A stretch of DNA of 64,000 nucleotides from Pseudoalteromonas ulvae UL12 (GCF_014925405.1 NZ_AQHJ01000023.1:372001-436000), one strand, 5' to 3'; positions 19,054-29,872 are shown, numbered from the stretch's first letter. Program-made: numbers and translations. The notes: generated by a model from the letters alone, not told the origin.

Positions 19054-20820
19054 ATGTTACAAAAAAGTCTCTCGAAAAGATTATTAACAAGCGTGCTGTC
19101 TGTCTATTTCTTATTAACGTTTATTGTGACATGCGGACAAGTGATTGCAGAGTTTTACAATGCAAAAGACTATATTCGTAACGAGCTAACAACTTTACAA
19201 AAAACGTTCTCAGGCAGTTTGACTCGTGCAATTTGGGAGTTAAACACCCAACAAACCGTCACTATTGCTGAAGGCCTGTTAGCGATCCCTATGATTGAGG
19301 GCATCATAGTACGTGATGATGCTGGAGAAATTATTTCTCAACTAGGTCGTTCGCTCGATATTCGTGAACTTTATAGTGAGCAACTCGTGCAAGAAGCTTC
19401 AATTATTGATGAAACCACCTCATCTGGTCTGTTTGGTTATACGTTTCCGTTGATTTTCGAATTTTCAGGGCGCGCAACCCAAGTCGGTGACGTGACTCTG
19501 TTTTCTAGTCGCGAAGTCGTACTTGATCGCATTATGATTTCTATCTATTTTTTGATAGGCAATGCGATGATTAAAACGACATTTTTGATTATCTTGTTCT
19601 TACTGTCCTTTAGAAAACTACTCACTGAGCCTCTCACCGATCTCACCAATCAAATTGAAGAGCTTGAACTCGATAATCTCGATGGCGCTCGATTAGAAAT
19701 CCAAACCACCGAGCATAATGAACTAAAAGTGATGGAAGAGTCGTTCAATAATCTGATTGATAAAGTCAGTGATTATAAAAAACAGCTTGAATCAACTCAA
19801 AAACAACTCCTGCAAAGCAACGAAAAACTCGATCAACAAAACTTATTACTTGAACAAGAGGTTGCTCGTAAAACATCAAACCTAAGCCAAGCCATGATGG
19901 ATTTACAACAGCAAAAGTATGAGCTCGAAAAGCAAAAATTGACCTTAACTGAAGAAGTCGAAAGACGAAAGCACACTGAGGTTGAACTTATTACCAAACA
20001 AAATGATCTCCAACGCTACCTAGATGAGCTAAATTTGGCGCAAGAGCGTTTAGTGGGTTCTGAGAAAATGGCCGCTTTAGGTGGCCTAGTCGCCGGTATT
20101 ACACATGATATCAACACGCCTGTTGGAATTGGTGTGACTGCCACCTCGTTTTTGGAGGAGCGTCTCGCTCAAGTTGAACAAGCCTACGAGAATAAGACCT
20201 TATCACCAAAAGCACTTGAAGAATTTATTAACGATGCAAAGCAAAGTACCAGCCTTCTAACCACTAACTTGCAAAGAGCTTCTGAGTTGGTCGCAAGCTT
20301 TAAACAAATTGCAGTCGATCAGGCCAGTGAAGCCGTTCGGACGATCAATTTAAAAGACTATTTGGGTGAAATAATCCGTTCATTACACCCAAAACTCAAA
20401 AAAACTGCACATAAAATCAACCTTGATTGCCCTAATGATTTGATTCTCAACACCCCTGCAGGGGCCGTTAGTCAAATTTTTACCAACTTGATAATGAATT
20501 CGATCATTCATGGATTTGAAGGCATTAATGAAGGCACCATTAATATTAAAATTACCCAAACCAAAGATATGGTTGATATTATCTTTGAAGACAACGGCAA
20601 AGGCGTTGAGCAATCACAACTCGATAAACTCTTTGACCCTTTCTTTACGACTAAGCGAGAGCAAGGTGGCAGTGGCTTAGGTACTCACATCAGTTTCAAT
20701 TTAGTAAAACAAACCCTAGGTGGAGATATCGAAGCCACCAGCAAACTTGGCGAGGGATTGACTTACCATATCAGCTTCCCAAAAGACATGCCGACTCCAA
20801 TGGCTATGTTAGCTGAATAA
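19054..20820 (+). CDS. Membrane sensor histidine kinase
   Basis: The 588-residue kinase has TM1 at about 12-33, a periplasmic sensor of about 125 residues, TM2 at about 161-186, a HAMP-like linker, and a long coiled coil at about 240-335 rich in Gln, Glu and Lys. The phospho-acceptor is His351 in GLVAGITHDINTPVGIG. The ATPase domain shows FTNLIMNSIIHGFE (N box), FEDNGKGV (G1) and GSGLGTHISFNLV (G2). It has no receiver domain. The divergent stand-alone receiver next door is the obvious candidate partner. The signal is unknown; the sensor has no family I recognise. Confidence 0.9.
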   Translation: MLQKSLSKRLLTSVLSVYFLLTFIVTCGQVIAEFYNAKDYIRNELTTLQKTFSGSLTRAIWELNTQQTVTIAEGLLAIPMIEGIIVRDDAGEIISQLGRSLDIRELYSEQLVQEASIIDETTSSGLFGYTFPLIFEFSGRATQVGDVTLFSSREVVLDRIMISIYFLIGNAMIKTTFLIILFLLSFRKLLTEPLTDLTNQIEELELDNLDGARLEIQTTEHNELKVMEESFNNLIDKVSDYKKQLESTQKQLLQSNEKLDQQNLLLEQEVARKTSNLSQAMMDLQQQKYELEKQKLTLTEEVERRKHTEVELITKQNDLQRYLDELNLAQERLVGSEKMAALGGLVAGITHDINTPVGIGVTATSFLEERLAQVEQAYENKTLSPKALEEFINDAKQSTSLLTTNLQRASELVASFKQIAVDQASEAVRTINLKDYLGEIIRSLHPKLKKTAHKINLDCPNDLILNTPAGAVSQIFTNLIMNSIIHGFEGINEGTINIKITQTKDMVDIIFEDNGKGVEQSQLDKLFDPFFTTKREQGGSGLGTHISFNLVKQTLGGDIEATSKLGEGLTYHISFPKDMPTPMAMLAE

Positions 20821-20839
20821 CTTACCACAGTAATAACTC

Positions 20840-20872
20840 AATAATAATGGCGCTCACTGCGCCATTATTATT
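20840..20872 (+). terminator. Terminator after the histidine kinase
   Basis: A 14-bp perfect stem (AATAATAATGGCGC / GCGCCATTATTATT) with a 5-nt loop lies just after the kinase stop, followed by a TTTAT stretch. Confidence 0.75.
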
Positions 20873-20928
20873 TATGCCACTGTTTAAAATTGCTATTATC
20901 AAGCCACACCAACAGTAGGATAAATAGT

Positions 20929-21843
20929 ATGTGGTTTAGCAACCTTATTTGTTACAAATTTAAGCAAGATATCAGTTACGCCCAAGACGGTTTTGAAAAA
21001 GCACTCGAACAAGATACCTTTCGTCCTTGCGGCAGCCAAGATTTAAGCACGTTTGGCTGGACTAAAGCGCTAGGCAAACACGGACATTCTTTAAGTCATT
21101 TCTCACAAAATGCGATTTTAGTCTGTGCTAAACGCGAAGAAAAGGTGTTACCTGCTGCGGTCATTAACGACTTATTAGCCGAAAAAATTGAACACATTGA
21201 AATAGAAGAAAATCGCCCGGTTAAGAAAAAAGAAAAAGATGAACTAAAAGAAAATCTCCTTCATAGCCTATTACCTCAAGCCTTTAAAAAATCAAGTCTG
21301 CAATTTGCCTTTATCGACTTAGAAAAAGGCTGGCTTGTCGTCAATAGTGGTAGTTTCAATAAAGCAGAAGAACTCCTGGCATTACTAAGAAAGTCTCTGG
21401 GTACACTGCCTGTTGTACCTGCATTTGTAAATTTTGATTTAGGGCTGTTTTTGACCAATTGGTTAACTGAATTCAATCCACCTGAAGGATTTGCAATTGG
21501 CCAAGATGCTGAGTTAGTCGAAGCCGATGAAAATGGCGGACAAGTTAAGTTAAAGCAACATGACTTAGCCTCGGATGAAGTTAAAAATCACCTTGAAAAC
21601 GGTAAAGTTGTGACAAAACTCGCATTTGATTGGCGTGAACGCGTCAAATTTATGCTGCAAGACGATGGCTCAATCAAGCGCCTGAACTACTCAGAAACAC
21701 TCAAAGAAGAAAACGCTGATATTCCTAAAGAAGATATGGCAGTTAAACTGGATGCTGATTTCATCTTAGCCAGTGAAGAGATTAAGTTGCTACTTGAAGA
21801 GTTAGTCAGCAGTCTTGGTGATCCTGAAGATATGCTAGCGTAA
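20929..21843 (+). CDS. rdgC: Recombination-associated protein RdgC
   Basis: RdgC forms a ring-shaped dimer on DNA and limits RecA filament action. From the ATG at 20929 it has 304 residues, matching E. coli. The N-terminus MWFSNLICYKFKQDISY is the family start. Further conserved blocks are FRPCGSQDLSTFGW, LVVNSGSFNKAEELLALLR, LGTLPVV and LFLTNWL. A longer frame from 20890 is possible but would add 13 non-conserved residues. AGGA sits upstream of the chosen ATG. It is monocistronic with its own terminator. Confidence 0.94.
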   Translation: MWFSNLICYKFKQDISYAQDGFEKALEQDTFRPCGSQDLSTFGWTKALGKHGHSLSHFSQNAILVCAKREEKVLPAAVINDLLAEKIEHIEIEENRPVKKKEKDELKENLLHSLLPQAFKKSSLQFAFIDLEKGWLVVNSGSFNKAEELLALLRKSLGTLPVVPAFVNFDLGLFLTNWLTEFNPPEGFAIGQDAELVEADENGGQVKLKQHDLASDEVKNHLENGKVVTKLAFDWRERVKFMLQDDGSIKRLNYSETLKEENADIPKEDMAVKLDADFILASEEIKLLLEELVSSLGDPEDMLA

Positions 21844-21855
21844 GCTCTTAATGTA

Positions 21856-21887
21856 AAAAGCCAATTAATCTGAGTTAATTGGCTTTT
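21856..21887. terminator. Terminator between rdgC and the HDOD gene
   Basis: A 13-bp perfect stem (AAAAGCCAATTAA / TTAATTGGCTTTT) with a 6-nt loop lies between two convergent genes and can act in both directions. Confidence 0.8.
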
Positions 21888-21905
21888 ATTTAATCGAGTT
21901 TAATA

Positions 21906-22745
21906 TTATGCAAATATTGCTTTTACATCTTCAAGCAACGTTAAATATTCTTCATCTTGCAGTACTGTCAGACATGGAATAATCCCTTTCTCAACATAAA
22001 CCTGCAAAGCGGCTTCTTTATCCGAAACTTGTAATAATCCCTGTTCGATCGCACCTATGCGAATAAAATCAACATAACAAGGTTTTTCTGGACGGTAATT
22101 TGGGTTTGACCAGCTCTCAGCAACTTCCACGAACTCTTCAGTGAACCCCCAAGCTCGCATGATTGATCCCCCTATTTTCCCACCTAACTTTTGAATTGAA
22201 TGTGCCAAAAAGCTCGGATTGCCAAACACCTCTTCATGACGCTCGGCTTCAGTCAAAATAGGTAACACACCAATGTTATAAACCAAAGCTGCTAATGTGA
22301 TGGTATCAATATTAAGGGAAGTACGTTTATTTTCTTTAAGATACATCTGCAGTAAGGTAATCGCACTTGCAGCCACGGTTAAAGTACGTTGCCATGCTTT
22401 ATCCATATACCCTTTTACAGTTTCATTTTTTGATACGAATAATTGTTCCATCGCCATCGCGGTTGCGATATTTTTGATTTGTCTTAACCCAATTCGTGTG
22501 ACGGCTTGATTAAGTGTTGACACTTTTATCGTGCGACCTAAAAAAGCACTGTTAGCAATCTTAATCATCCGTGCTGCTAAAGCAGGATCATGCTGGATAA
22601 CATCAGCCATCTCCATCAGGTTCACGTCAGGATCATCAGCAGCTTTACGAACTCTCACTGCAATCTCAGGCAAAGTTGGTAACACTAAGGTATCGTTGTT
22701 TATTTTTTCTATTAAGATGGTAAGTAGAGCATTTTCTGTTGACAT
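21906..22745 (-). CDS. HDOD domain protein
   Basis: A 279-residue cytoplasmic protein that is essentially one HDOD domain (about 20-220). Recognisable parts are LPTLPEIAVRVRKAADDP, VIQHDPALAARMIKIANS, LNQAVTRIGLRQIKNIA and LGGKIGGSIMRAWGF. The HD metal residues are not conserved as a phosphohydrolase, as is usual in the family. HDOD proteins take part in signalling networks controlling motility, chemotaxis or biofilm. The exact role here is unknown. An AGGA motif precedes the ATG. It is convergent with rdgC. Confidence 0.88.
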   Translation of the reverse strand: MSTENALLTILIEKINNDTLVLPTLPEIAVRVRKAADDPDVNLMEMADVIQHDPALAARMIKIANSAFLGRTIKVSTLNQAVTRIGLRQIKNIATAMAMEQLFVSKNETVKGYMDKAWQRTLTVAASAITLLQMYLKENKRTSLNIDTITLAALVYNIGVLPILTEAERHEEVFGNPSFLAHSIQKLGGKIGGSIMRAWGFTEEFVEVAESWSNPNYRPEKPCYVDFIRIGAIEQGLLQVSDKEAALQVYVEKGIIPCLTVLQDEEYLTLLEDVKAIFA

Positions 22746-23004
22746 AAAATCCTGTTCCTTATTGCAAAATCCCCAATAAACAAGGGACTAGATAATTCTT
22801 ATTATGTTTACTCAAGTATCGACCAAGAAATCGATAAAGTTAAGGAAAAAGATCATTTTTTATGATTTATTTTTCTTAACTTGTTTTTCATAAAAACCGG
22901 CGAGCACTAAGCCTAATCTAATATTAATAAGATACATTGTTACTAATAAGTGTTTGCCCTCGCTAAGTGCGTTAAGCTAAATATTACCTTTAATGCCTAG
23001 CTTT

Positions 23005-23403
23005 TTATTTCATTAAGGTTTTAATTCGTTCAATTTCAGCGGCTGAATATGGTAAAGCTGGAAACTTTCCCCATACCGGTGCAGGCCAAGCGATATCAGA
23101 TTTATAACGCACTACATGGTGAATATGCAGTTGAGGCACCATATTCCCTAATGCAGCAATATTGAGTTTATCGGGGTGAAACGTCTCTTGTAATAATCGA
23201 CTCATCGACATTGATTCTTGCCAATACATACTTTGCTGCTCAAGCGATAAATCCGTGAATTCCGTGGCGCCCACCACTCTTGGCACTAAGATAAACCAAG
23301 GATATTGCTGGTCATTCATTAATAGCACTCGGCATAAAGGCCAATCACTTATAAAAACACAATCGCGCTCTAATTCTGGCGCTAACGAGAAGTCATTCAT
23401 CAT
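23005..23403 (-). CDS. HIT (histidine triad) family protein
   Basis: A 132-residue histidine triad protein, a small nucleotide-binding hydrolase or transferase fold. The triad region reads PQLHIHHVVRYK: the usual His-x-His-x-His pattern appears with Gln at the first His position. The substrate is unknown. The upstream block WFILVPRVVGATEFTDL is typical of this subgroup. The start is one of two adjacent ATG codons at 23403 and 23400. It stands alone, divergent from the peptidase gene. Confidence 0.85.
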   Translation of the reverse strand: MMNDFSLAPELERDCVFISDWPLCRVLLMNDQQYPWFILVPRVVGATEFTDLSLEQQSMYWQESMSMSRLLQETFHPDKLNIAALGNMVPQLHIHHVVRYKSDIAWPAPVWGKFPALPYSAAEIERIKTLMK

Positions 23404-23528
23404 TCACATCGATTTAATTTATTAAAGACACGCTATTTAACCGCAACCTGCCATTGATAGCAATTTGTTGCAGTTCAAATGGCTTACCATTACCATCAAG
23501 ACACTTTTAATCCGCTCAAGGTCGCATC

Positions 23529-25748
23529 GTGAATAAAAAAAATACGCTGCTCGCACTTTCGCTAACCGTGATGGGTGCCACACACGCAGTTTCAGCTCAA
23601 CCTCTTTCAATAGAACGTATTTTTTCTGATCCTGGACTATCAGGAAAAGCGCCAGTCAAACTTAAGTTTTCTCCGGATGGCTCTCGAGTCACTTATTTAC
23701 AAGGCAAGGTTGAAGATTATAACCGTTACGACTTGTGGGAATATAACTTAAAAGACAATACAAACCGTTTATTAGTCGATTCTGAAGCTTTATTTTCTGG
23801 CCCTGAGTCGTTGTCTGATGAAGAAAAAGCACGCCGTGAACGTCAGCGCATTTTCGGTAAAGGTATTTTAGAATACACTTGGTCAAAAGATGGCACAGCC
23901 CTACTCTTCCCTCTCAATGGCGATTTGTATTACTACAGCTTAAAGGATGCTAAAAGTAAGAAATTGACCAACACGCCACAGTTTGAAACCGATGCACGTT
24001 TTTCACCTAAAGGTAATTACGTTTCCTTTATCCGCGATCAAAATATTTTTGCGCTTAACATCTCAACAGGTCAAGAAACTCAGTTGACGAAAGATGGCGG
24101 CGGTGTGATCAAAAATGGCATGGCTGAATTTGTCGCTCAAGAAGAAATGAGCCGTATGACAGGTTATTGGTGGGCTGGTGATGAATCGAAAGTTGCCTTC
24201 ACTCGTGTTGATGAAACACCTGTAGCCGAAGCGATTCGAAATGAAATTTACGCCGAAGAAGTTAAGCTGTTTAATCAACGCTATCCATTTACGGGCACAG
24301 CTAATGTCGATATCCAACTTGGTGTGGTAACCCTCAATAATCAACAGATTGATTGGGTAGACTTAGGAAAAGACAAAGATATCTACATTGCTCGTGCTAA
24401 ATGGCTTAAAGACAGCCAGACGCTCTCTTATCAATGGCAAGACCGATCTCAACAAACGCTTGAGCTACGCTTCTTTGATACTAAAAAGAAAACCCAACGC
24501 GTTGCTTTAACTGAAAAAAGTGATACTTGGATAAACCTTCATAAAGATTTGCGTTTTTTAGATGATAAACAGCACTTTATTTGGGCTTCGGAAAGAAACG
24601 GCTTCAAACATCTCTATTTATACTCAGTAAATGGCGAGCTAGTACGCCAAATTACCGATGGTGAATGGATTGTCGATGGTATAAAAGGCATTGATGAGAA
24701 AAAAGGGCTAGTTTATTTTTCTGGCCGTGCGGACTCTGTATTAGAAAGCCATTTATACACAGCCCCTTTGTTTAAAAAAGGCGAAACAACTCGCATCACC
24801 GAGGCTGGGTCGTACCACAATGTGGTGATGGCTGATGATCATCAATCTTTTATTGATAGCTTTTCATCTGTAAATCAACCTACATCGGTGGCTTTGCGAA
24901 AAAGTAATGGCGAATTTATTACTTGGCTAGAGCAAAACTCATTAGATGATGCGCACCCGCTTACGCCCTATCTATCGCATTTAGTGACTCCTGAATACGG
25001 GACATTAAAAGCCAATGACGGTCAAACCTTAAACTATCGTCTTTTCAAACCCGCTAAAATGAAAAAAGGCGTTAAACATCCGGTTATCGTCAATGTCTAT
25101 GGTGGTCCTCACGCCCAGCGTGTTACAAATAGCTGGCGCAGCAAAAACTTATATTTCCAATATATGGTTCAGCAAGGGTACGTGATATTTCAACTTGATA
25201 ACCGTGGTTCATACAATCGTGGTAAAAAGTTTGAAGATGCGATCTATAAGCACTTAGGTGTAGTTGAAGTAGAAGACCAAATTACCGGTGTAGAATTTTT
25301 ACGTACCTTAGATTTTGTCGATGCAAACCGCATTGGTATTTATGGACATAGTTATGGTGGCTATATGGCACTGATGACTATGTTTAAGGCTGGAGATTAT
25401 TTCCAAGCAGGCGTTTCTGGCGCACCAGTGACTGACTGGGCACTTTACGACACGCATTATACTGAGCGATATTTAGGCCACCCAGCCACAAATGCAAAAG
25501 GATATGAAGCGAGCGCCGTGTTCCCTTATGCTGATAACCTAAAAGGCCCATTACTGATTTATCATGGAATGGCCGATGATAACGTCTTGTTCACTCATGC
25601 AACCAAAATGTTCAAGGTGCTTCAGGATAAAGTGAAGCCGTTTGATATGATGACTTACCCAGGCTCTAAACACAGCCTAAGAGGTAAAGAAGTGCAAACT
25701 CACTTACATAAAACAATCACTCAGTTTTTTGATCGAGAGTTCAAATAA
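23529..25748 (+). CDS. Dipeptidyl peptidase IV-like prolyl peptidase (S9B)
   Basis: An exported serine peptidase expected to release X-Pro dipeptides from N-termini. The 739 residues begin with a signal peptide (about 1-23, ending SAQP). An eight-bladed propeller at about 40-480 contains the double-Glu motif AQEEMSRMTGYWW that binds the substrate N-terminus in DPP IV. The C-terminal alpha/beta hydrolase has nucleophile Ser in YGHSYGGYMAL, Asp in GMADDNVLF and His in GSKHSLRG. The start is GTG at 23529 with AAGGTCG upstream. It is a single gene followed by a terminator. It probably feeds on environmental peptides. Confidence 0.93.
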   Translation: MNKKNTLLALSLTVMGATHAVSAQPLSIERIFSDPGLSGKAPVKLKFSPDGSRVTYLQGKVEDYNRYDLWEYNLKDNTNRLLVDSEALFSGPESLSDEEKARRERQRIFGKGILEYTWSKDGTALLFPLNGDLYYYSLKDAKSKKLTNTPQFETDARFSPKGNYVSFIRDQNIFALNISTGQETQLTKDGGGVIKNGMAEFVAQEEMSRMTGYWWAGDESKVAFTRVDETPVAEAIRNEIYAEEVKLFNQRYPFTGTANVDIQLGVVTLNNQQIDWVDLGKDKDIYIARAKWLKDSQTLSYQWQDRSQQTLELRFFDTKKKTQRVALTEKSDTWINLHKDLRFLDDKQHFIWASERNGFKHLYLYSVNGELVRQITDGEWIVDGIKGIDEKKGLVYFSGRADSVLESHLYTAPLFKKGETTRITEAGSYHNVVMADDHQSFIDSFSSVNQPTSVALRKSNGEFITWLEQNSLDDAHPLTPYLSHLVTPEYGTLKANDGQTLNYRLFKPAKMKKGVKHPVIVNVYGGPHAQRVTNSWRSKNLYFQYMVQQGYVIFQLDNRGSYNRGKKFEDAIYKHLGVVEVEDQITGVEFLRTLDFVDANRIGIYGHSYGGYMALMTMFKAGDYFQAGVSGAPVTDWALYDTHYTERYLGHPATNAKGYEASAVFPYADNLKGPLLIYHGMADDNVLFTHATKMFKVLQDKVKPFDMMTYPGSKHSLRGKEVQTHLHKTITQFFDREFK

Positions 25749-25754
25749 TCCATA

Positions 25755-25784
25755 AAAAAGAGCTAACAAATGTTAGCTCTTTTT
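25755..25784. terminator. Terminator between the S9 and M17 peptidase genes
   Basis: A 14-bp perfect stem (AAAAAGAGCTAACA / TGTTAGCTCTTTTT) with an AA loop and a T-rich tail lies between convergent genes. Confidence 0.85.
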
Positions 25785-25809
25785 CTTTTCTAAACTGTTC
25801 AATCCAAGA

Positions 25810-27351
25810 TTAAAGGCAGTATGTAGTAAAAAAGCTCGTGAGCGATGCCGCTGTCGGTTTACCATTTTGCCAATCGCCGCCTTCAACACCACTGCCCGCA
25901 ATATCAACATGGATATAAGGAAGCGGCAGTTCAGAGTCTAAGCCATGCTTATCAAGCCCTGATGCTATCGCCAAAAATGCCATCGGGAATTGGTGACCAC
26001 GAGCCGTAATAGCAGAAGGGGCACTATTACTCGACATAACATCATCAGCTAAAGTACGAGGACGAATAAAGTCATAATCTTCACGTCGACTACGAGACAC
26101 TTCACTACCATCAGCCCATAAATCACCTTGCTGAGCAAAAGTTGCAGATAAACGTTTTGCTAACGCAGGTCCATTTTCAACCAAAGCAGTATAAGGCCCC
26201 ATGGCACGGGCTGCGTGACCTGTTAATGTAGCCACAGTAAACAACTGCGGATTAATTTCATGCTTAGCAACGTCTTTGAGTTCATGAAGTAAATCCCCCA
26301 TTGCTAATCGTCCTTCAGCATCTGTATTGCCAATGCGCACTCTCACACCTGCACGGCTTGTGACTATTTCATCGGGCACAAAACAGTCTGAGCCAATTGA
26401 ATTGCGCACCACAGCCAACATTGCAACAACTTTCACGCCTTTTGGTTGATATTGTGCAATCGACTTCATTAAACCAGCGACCGAGGCAGCACCGCCTTTA
26501 TCTCGGCTCATACCTGCCATCGCACCGCCGACCTTCAAATCAGCACCGCCAGTATCATAAACTAAGCCTTTACCAACAATCAGAAGTGTTTTTGTAATCT
26601 CACCTTCTGGAACATACGTCATTTTCACCACTCGCGGATGATGACGCTCAACTGCATATGATGCACGCGCAACCGTACTAAGCATTGGGTATTGCTGATC
26701 AATTACATCAGTATCTGCGATGACTTCAGTTTCGATATTCGTACCCGTAAATAAGCCGACACAATAATTCGCAAAATTCGGTGGCGACATACGCTCAGGC
26801 TCAGTGCCACATAAATCTCGAGCAGCGGTTTGCCCCTTAGCTAATGCGCTAAGCTGCCTAATTTGCTCTTCACTGGCATCGACTAAGGCTAATTTTTTAA
26901 TTGGGCTAATAGGTTCGCCGTGAAATTCTCGCGCTTCGAGTGGCTGCCACAATGCCTGCTCGACCCCTAAGTAAGCTACAGACTTTGCATGGGCAAATTT
27001 AGCATCTAGGCCATCACTGATCACATGTAAAACAGGAGCAATACTACCGGCCAGTTTCGCTTCATTAATTGCTAGCTTGGCCGCATCAAAAAAGCGCCTT
27101 ACATCATCATAGTCACGTGATAAACAACCAGTAGGTGCCAGAATCAAGCGCTTACCTGGTGCATGATCACAAATTAAGGTAACAACTTGCTTACCAATAC
27201 GCTGATCGATCAACTGCGACTGTTGAATATGGGCTAATACTTGTGAAGATGTCACTTTAGAAAAATCATCAGCGATAATAATTAATGCATCGAATTCAGA
27301 AGTATGCTGAATTTCATCAGCATTAATAGTAGATAAAACAAGTTCAGACAT
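25810..27351 (-). CDS. M17 leucyl aminopeptidase family protein
   Basis: A cytosolic two-metal aminopeptidase. The metal and catalytic residues of the family are all present: Lys and Asp in GKGLVYDTGGADLK, Asp in GMSRDKGGAA, and Asp/Glu/Arg in NTDAEGRLAMGDLL. The N-terminal macro-like domain covers about 1-160. At 513 residues it is near PepA length but clearly divergent from it, closer to the separate leucyl-aminopeptidase subgroup of marine gammaproteobacteria. I chose the ATG at 27351 (MSELVLST). An in-frame ATG at 27363 adds MRFL, and neither has a good ribosome site. Confidence 0.88.
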   Translation of the reverse strand: MSELVLSTINADEIQHTSEFDALIIIADDFSKVTSSQVLAHIQQSQLIDQRIGKQVVTLICDHAPGKRLILAPTGCLSRDYDDVRRFFDAAKLAINEAKLAGSIAPVLHVISDGLDAKFAHAKSVAYLGVEQALWQPLEAREFHGEPISPIKKLALVDASEEQIRQLSALAKGQTAARDLCGTEPERMSPPNFANYCVGLFTGTNIETEVIADTDVIDQQYPMLSTVARASYAVERHHPRVVKMTYVPEGEITKTLLIVGKGLVYDTGGADLKVGGAMAGMSRDKGGAASVAGLMKSIAQYQPKGVKVVAMLAVVRNSIGSDCFVPDEIVTSRAGVRVRIGNTDAEGRLAMGDLLHELKDVAKHEINPQLFTVATLTGHAARAMGPYTALVENGPALAKRLSATFAQQGDLWADGSEVSRSRREDYDFIRPRTLADDVMSSNSAPSAITARGHQFPMAFLAIASGLDKHGLDSELPLPYIHVDIAGSGVEGGDWQNGKPTAASLTSFFTTYCL

Positions 27352-27502
27352 AAGGAATCTCATAAACTAGAAAGGAAACTAAATTATCGCAAATCACCTC
27401 TTCAATACCAAGTTTATCAGTTCAAATACTGCTTAATTAACAGTGTGAAGCCAAAATTTATTGCCTATATTTAAATAATCATTCTTCAGGTAGATTCTTG
27501 TT

Positions 27503-29830
27503 ATGAACTTAAAAACAAAGATTACCACAAGTTTTTCAGTCTTAGTCGGCATTTCATTGATTGTGATGTCCCTCGTACTGGGCAATTACAGTAATAATAA
27601 AGCAAGCCAGACATTGACCAATCAGATCAATGAAAGGTTAGTCGGTTTAAGAGATGCAAAAAAAGAACAACTTATTGATTATTTTAAACTCATTGACAAT
27701 CAGCTCATCACCTTAGCAAGCAGTGAGACAGTCATTGATGCTTCCGCTGAATTTATATCGGCATTTCATCAATTTGATAATGAGACTTCCGATCCAGAGA
27801 AATTAAAAGGTTATTATCGCAATGAATTTGAGAGCAAATTTAAAGAACAAAATGGTCAATCTATTGATAGTTTGGCGTTACTAAATCAATTAGATAAACC
27901 AGCTCGTTACTTGCAAAATATATACATTGCCGAAAACACTCACCCGCTTGGTAGTAAGAATTTATTAACAAGCACTGATGATGGTAGTCAGTATAGTCAG
28001 TTACATACCCGCTACCACCCGTTTTTAAATCAATACCTAAACCGTTTCGGCTACTACGATATATTTTTAGTTGACGCAAATACTGGGCATGTTGTTTATT
28101 CTGTATATAAAGAACTGGATTTTGCGACTTCATTACTGACGGGTCCATTTAAAAATAGTGGATTGGCATCGGCATTTACACGGGCAACGTCATTAAAGTC
28201 AGGTGAAATCGCGCTTGAAGATTTTGCTCAATATGTACCGTCATACCAAGCTGCAGCGGCATTTATCGCCACACCTATTTTTTCTAATGAGAAGAAAATA
28301 GCTGTTCTTATTTTTCAAATGCCGATAGATAAAATCAACGACATTACAACTTATCAAAACCAATGGTCAGAGCGCGGGCTTGGCCAATCAGGTGAAACCT
28401 ACCTAATTGGCGATGATTATAAAATGCGAAGTCAAAGCCGTTTTCTAATAGAAGATGCCACTAGTTACTTAACATTGCTCAAAAAAAATAACGAACCAGC
28501 GGAGGCAATCAATAACATAGAAAGAAAAAATACAACCGTTGGCTTTAAAACAGTAAAAAATGAAGCCATCGAAGCCGCTCTCGGTGGTAAATCGGGGGTG
28601 ATGACCACCATGGGTGAACATAAATCAACTGTCGTTTCTGCTTATACTCCTATTTCTATCCATAATCTTAATTGGGCATTAGTGAGTGAAATAGAACAAG
28701 TAGAAGCCTTTACAGATATTGAAGAGCTCATTACAAACATTACATTCATTACTTTGGCAACCACTGCCATAATGTTACTTTTATCCGTTTTCGCCGCAAT
28801 TTACTTGAGTAATTTCATTGTTACCCCGATTCGCAAGTTAAGTAAATTCATCAGCAATACCGCTTCAAATATGGATTTGAGTCAACGAGTCGCAGATAAA
28901 GACATTTCTGAAGACGAAGTGGGGATTGTAATGAGTTCATTTAATCAAATGCTCGAAACTTTTGATCAAACATTACAAGCTGTGAGCAAAGCCTCTTTAT
29001 TATTGAGTCATGAGTTAAATACTTTACAAAATCATTTCCAAGAAGTGATAGAAAAAACACAAAACCAGACAGATTTAACCATACAAATATCAGCCGCTAT
29101 GGAGCAAATGGCCACAACATCTGAAGATGTCGCTCATAATGCTCAGCAAACCAGCGATGCAAGCCATAACGCGGCTCAAAAAGCTGATGAAGGGAATCAA
29201 AATGTTCATGATAACCTTGATGCCTCTAAAAGGTTAGCTCATGCAATGGAAACATCGAGTAAGCAAATGTCAGAGCTTGAAGAAAAAACGAGGAGCATAA
29301 CAAGCGTACTGGAAGTCATTCGTAACATTGCAGAACAAACTAATTTGCTCGCGTTGAATGCAGCAATTGAAGCGGCTCGGGCTGGGGAGCAAGGTCGTGG
29401 GTTTTCGGTTGTAGCTGATGAAGTAAGATCGCTTGCCAAGCGCACACAGGAATCAACAACTGAAATCAATCAAATCATTAATACATTACAAGAGGGCTCA
29501 GAAAGCTCGATGCAAGCAATGAAAGTATCACATGACTTAGCTGAACATACACTCCAATCAGCAGAAAAGGCGGGAGTCAGCCTATCATCGGTCAATGAGT
29601 TAATTAATCAAATTGAAGCGTACAATGAACAAATGGCAACAGCAGCCACCCAACAAAGTGCCGTTGCACGTGATGTAACAGAGCAAGTATCGGCAATCAC
29701 AGGGTTAGCTAGCCAAAATAATACAAGTATTCAAGAAGCTAATAAATCAGCAATCCATGCATTGAGTGAATCTAAAAAAGTACAACGTCAGATAGCTCAA
29801 TTTAAACTATCGAAACCCAATCAGGAGTGA
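27503..29830 (+). CDS. Methyl-accepting chemotaxis protein
   Basis: This is a transmembrane chemoreceptor of 775 residues. TM1 is at about 9-27, followed by a large periplasmic Cache-type sensor (about 30-410), TM2 at about 412-437, HAMP (about 440-495) and the signalling domain. The hairpin tip is [20 protein letters not shown] followed by [15 protein letters not shown], the CheA/CheW contact region. No C-terminal NWETF-like tail for CheR/CheB is present (it ends SKPNQE). CAGGTAG precedes the ATG. The ligand is unknown. It is not near other chemotaxis genes. Confidence 0.93.
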   Translation: MNLKTKITTSFSVLVGISLIVMSLVLGNYSNNKASQTLTNQINERLVGLRDAKKEQLIDYFKLIDNQLITLASSETVIDASAEFISAFHQFDNETSDPEKLKGYYRNEFESKFKEQNGQSIDSLALLNQLDKPARYLQNIYIAENTHPLGSKNLLTSTDDGSQYSQLHTRYHPFLNQYLNRFGYYDIFLVDANTGHVVYSVYKELDFATSLLTGPFKNSGLASAFTRATSLKSGEIALEDFAQYVPSYQAAAAFIATPIFSNEKKIAVLIFQMPIDKINDITTYQNQWSERGLGQSGETYLIGDDYKMRSQSRFLIEDATSYLTLLKKNNEPAEAINNIERKNTTVGFKTVKNEAIEAALGGKSGVMTTMGEHKSTVVSAYTPISIHNLNWALVSEIEQVEAFTDIEELITNITFITLATTAIMLLLSVFAAIYLSNFIVTPIRKLSKFISNTASNMDLSQRVADKDISEDEVGIVMSSFNQMLETFDQTLQAVSKASLLLSHELNTLQNHFQEVIEKTQNQTDLTIQISAAMEQMATTSEDVAHNAQQTSDASHNAAQKADEGNQNVHDNLDASKRLAHAMETSSKQMSELEEKTRSITSVLEVIRNIAEQTNLLALNAAIEAARAGEQGRGFSVVADEVRSLAKRTQESTTEINQIINTLQEGSESSMQAMKVSHDLAEHTLQSAEKAGVSLSSVNELINQIEAYNEQMATAATQQSAVARDVTEQVSAITGLASQNNTSIQEANKSAIHALSESKKVQRQIAQFKLSKPNQE

Positions 29831-29872
29831 ATCCGTTTCATTGTATAATAAGCCTGGTTATCCAACGCACCT

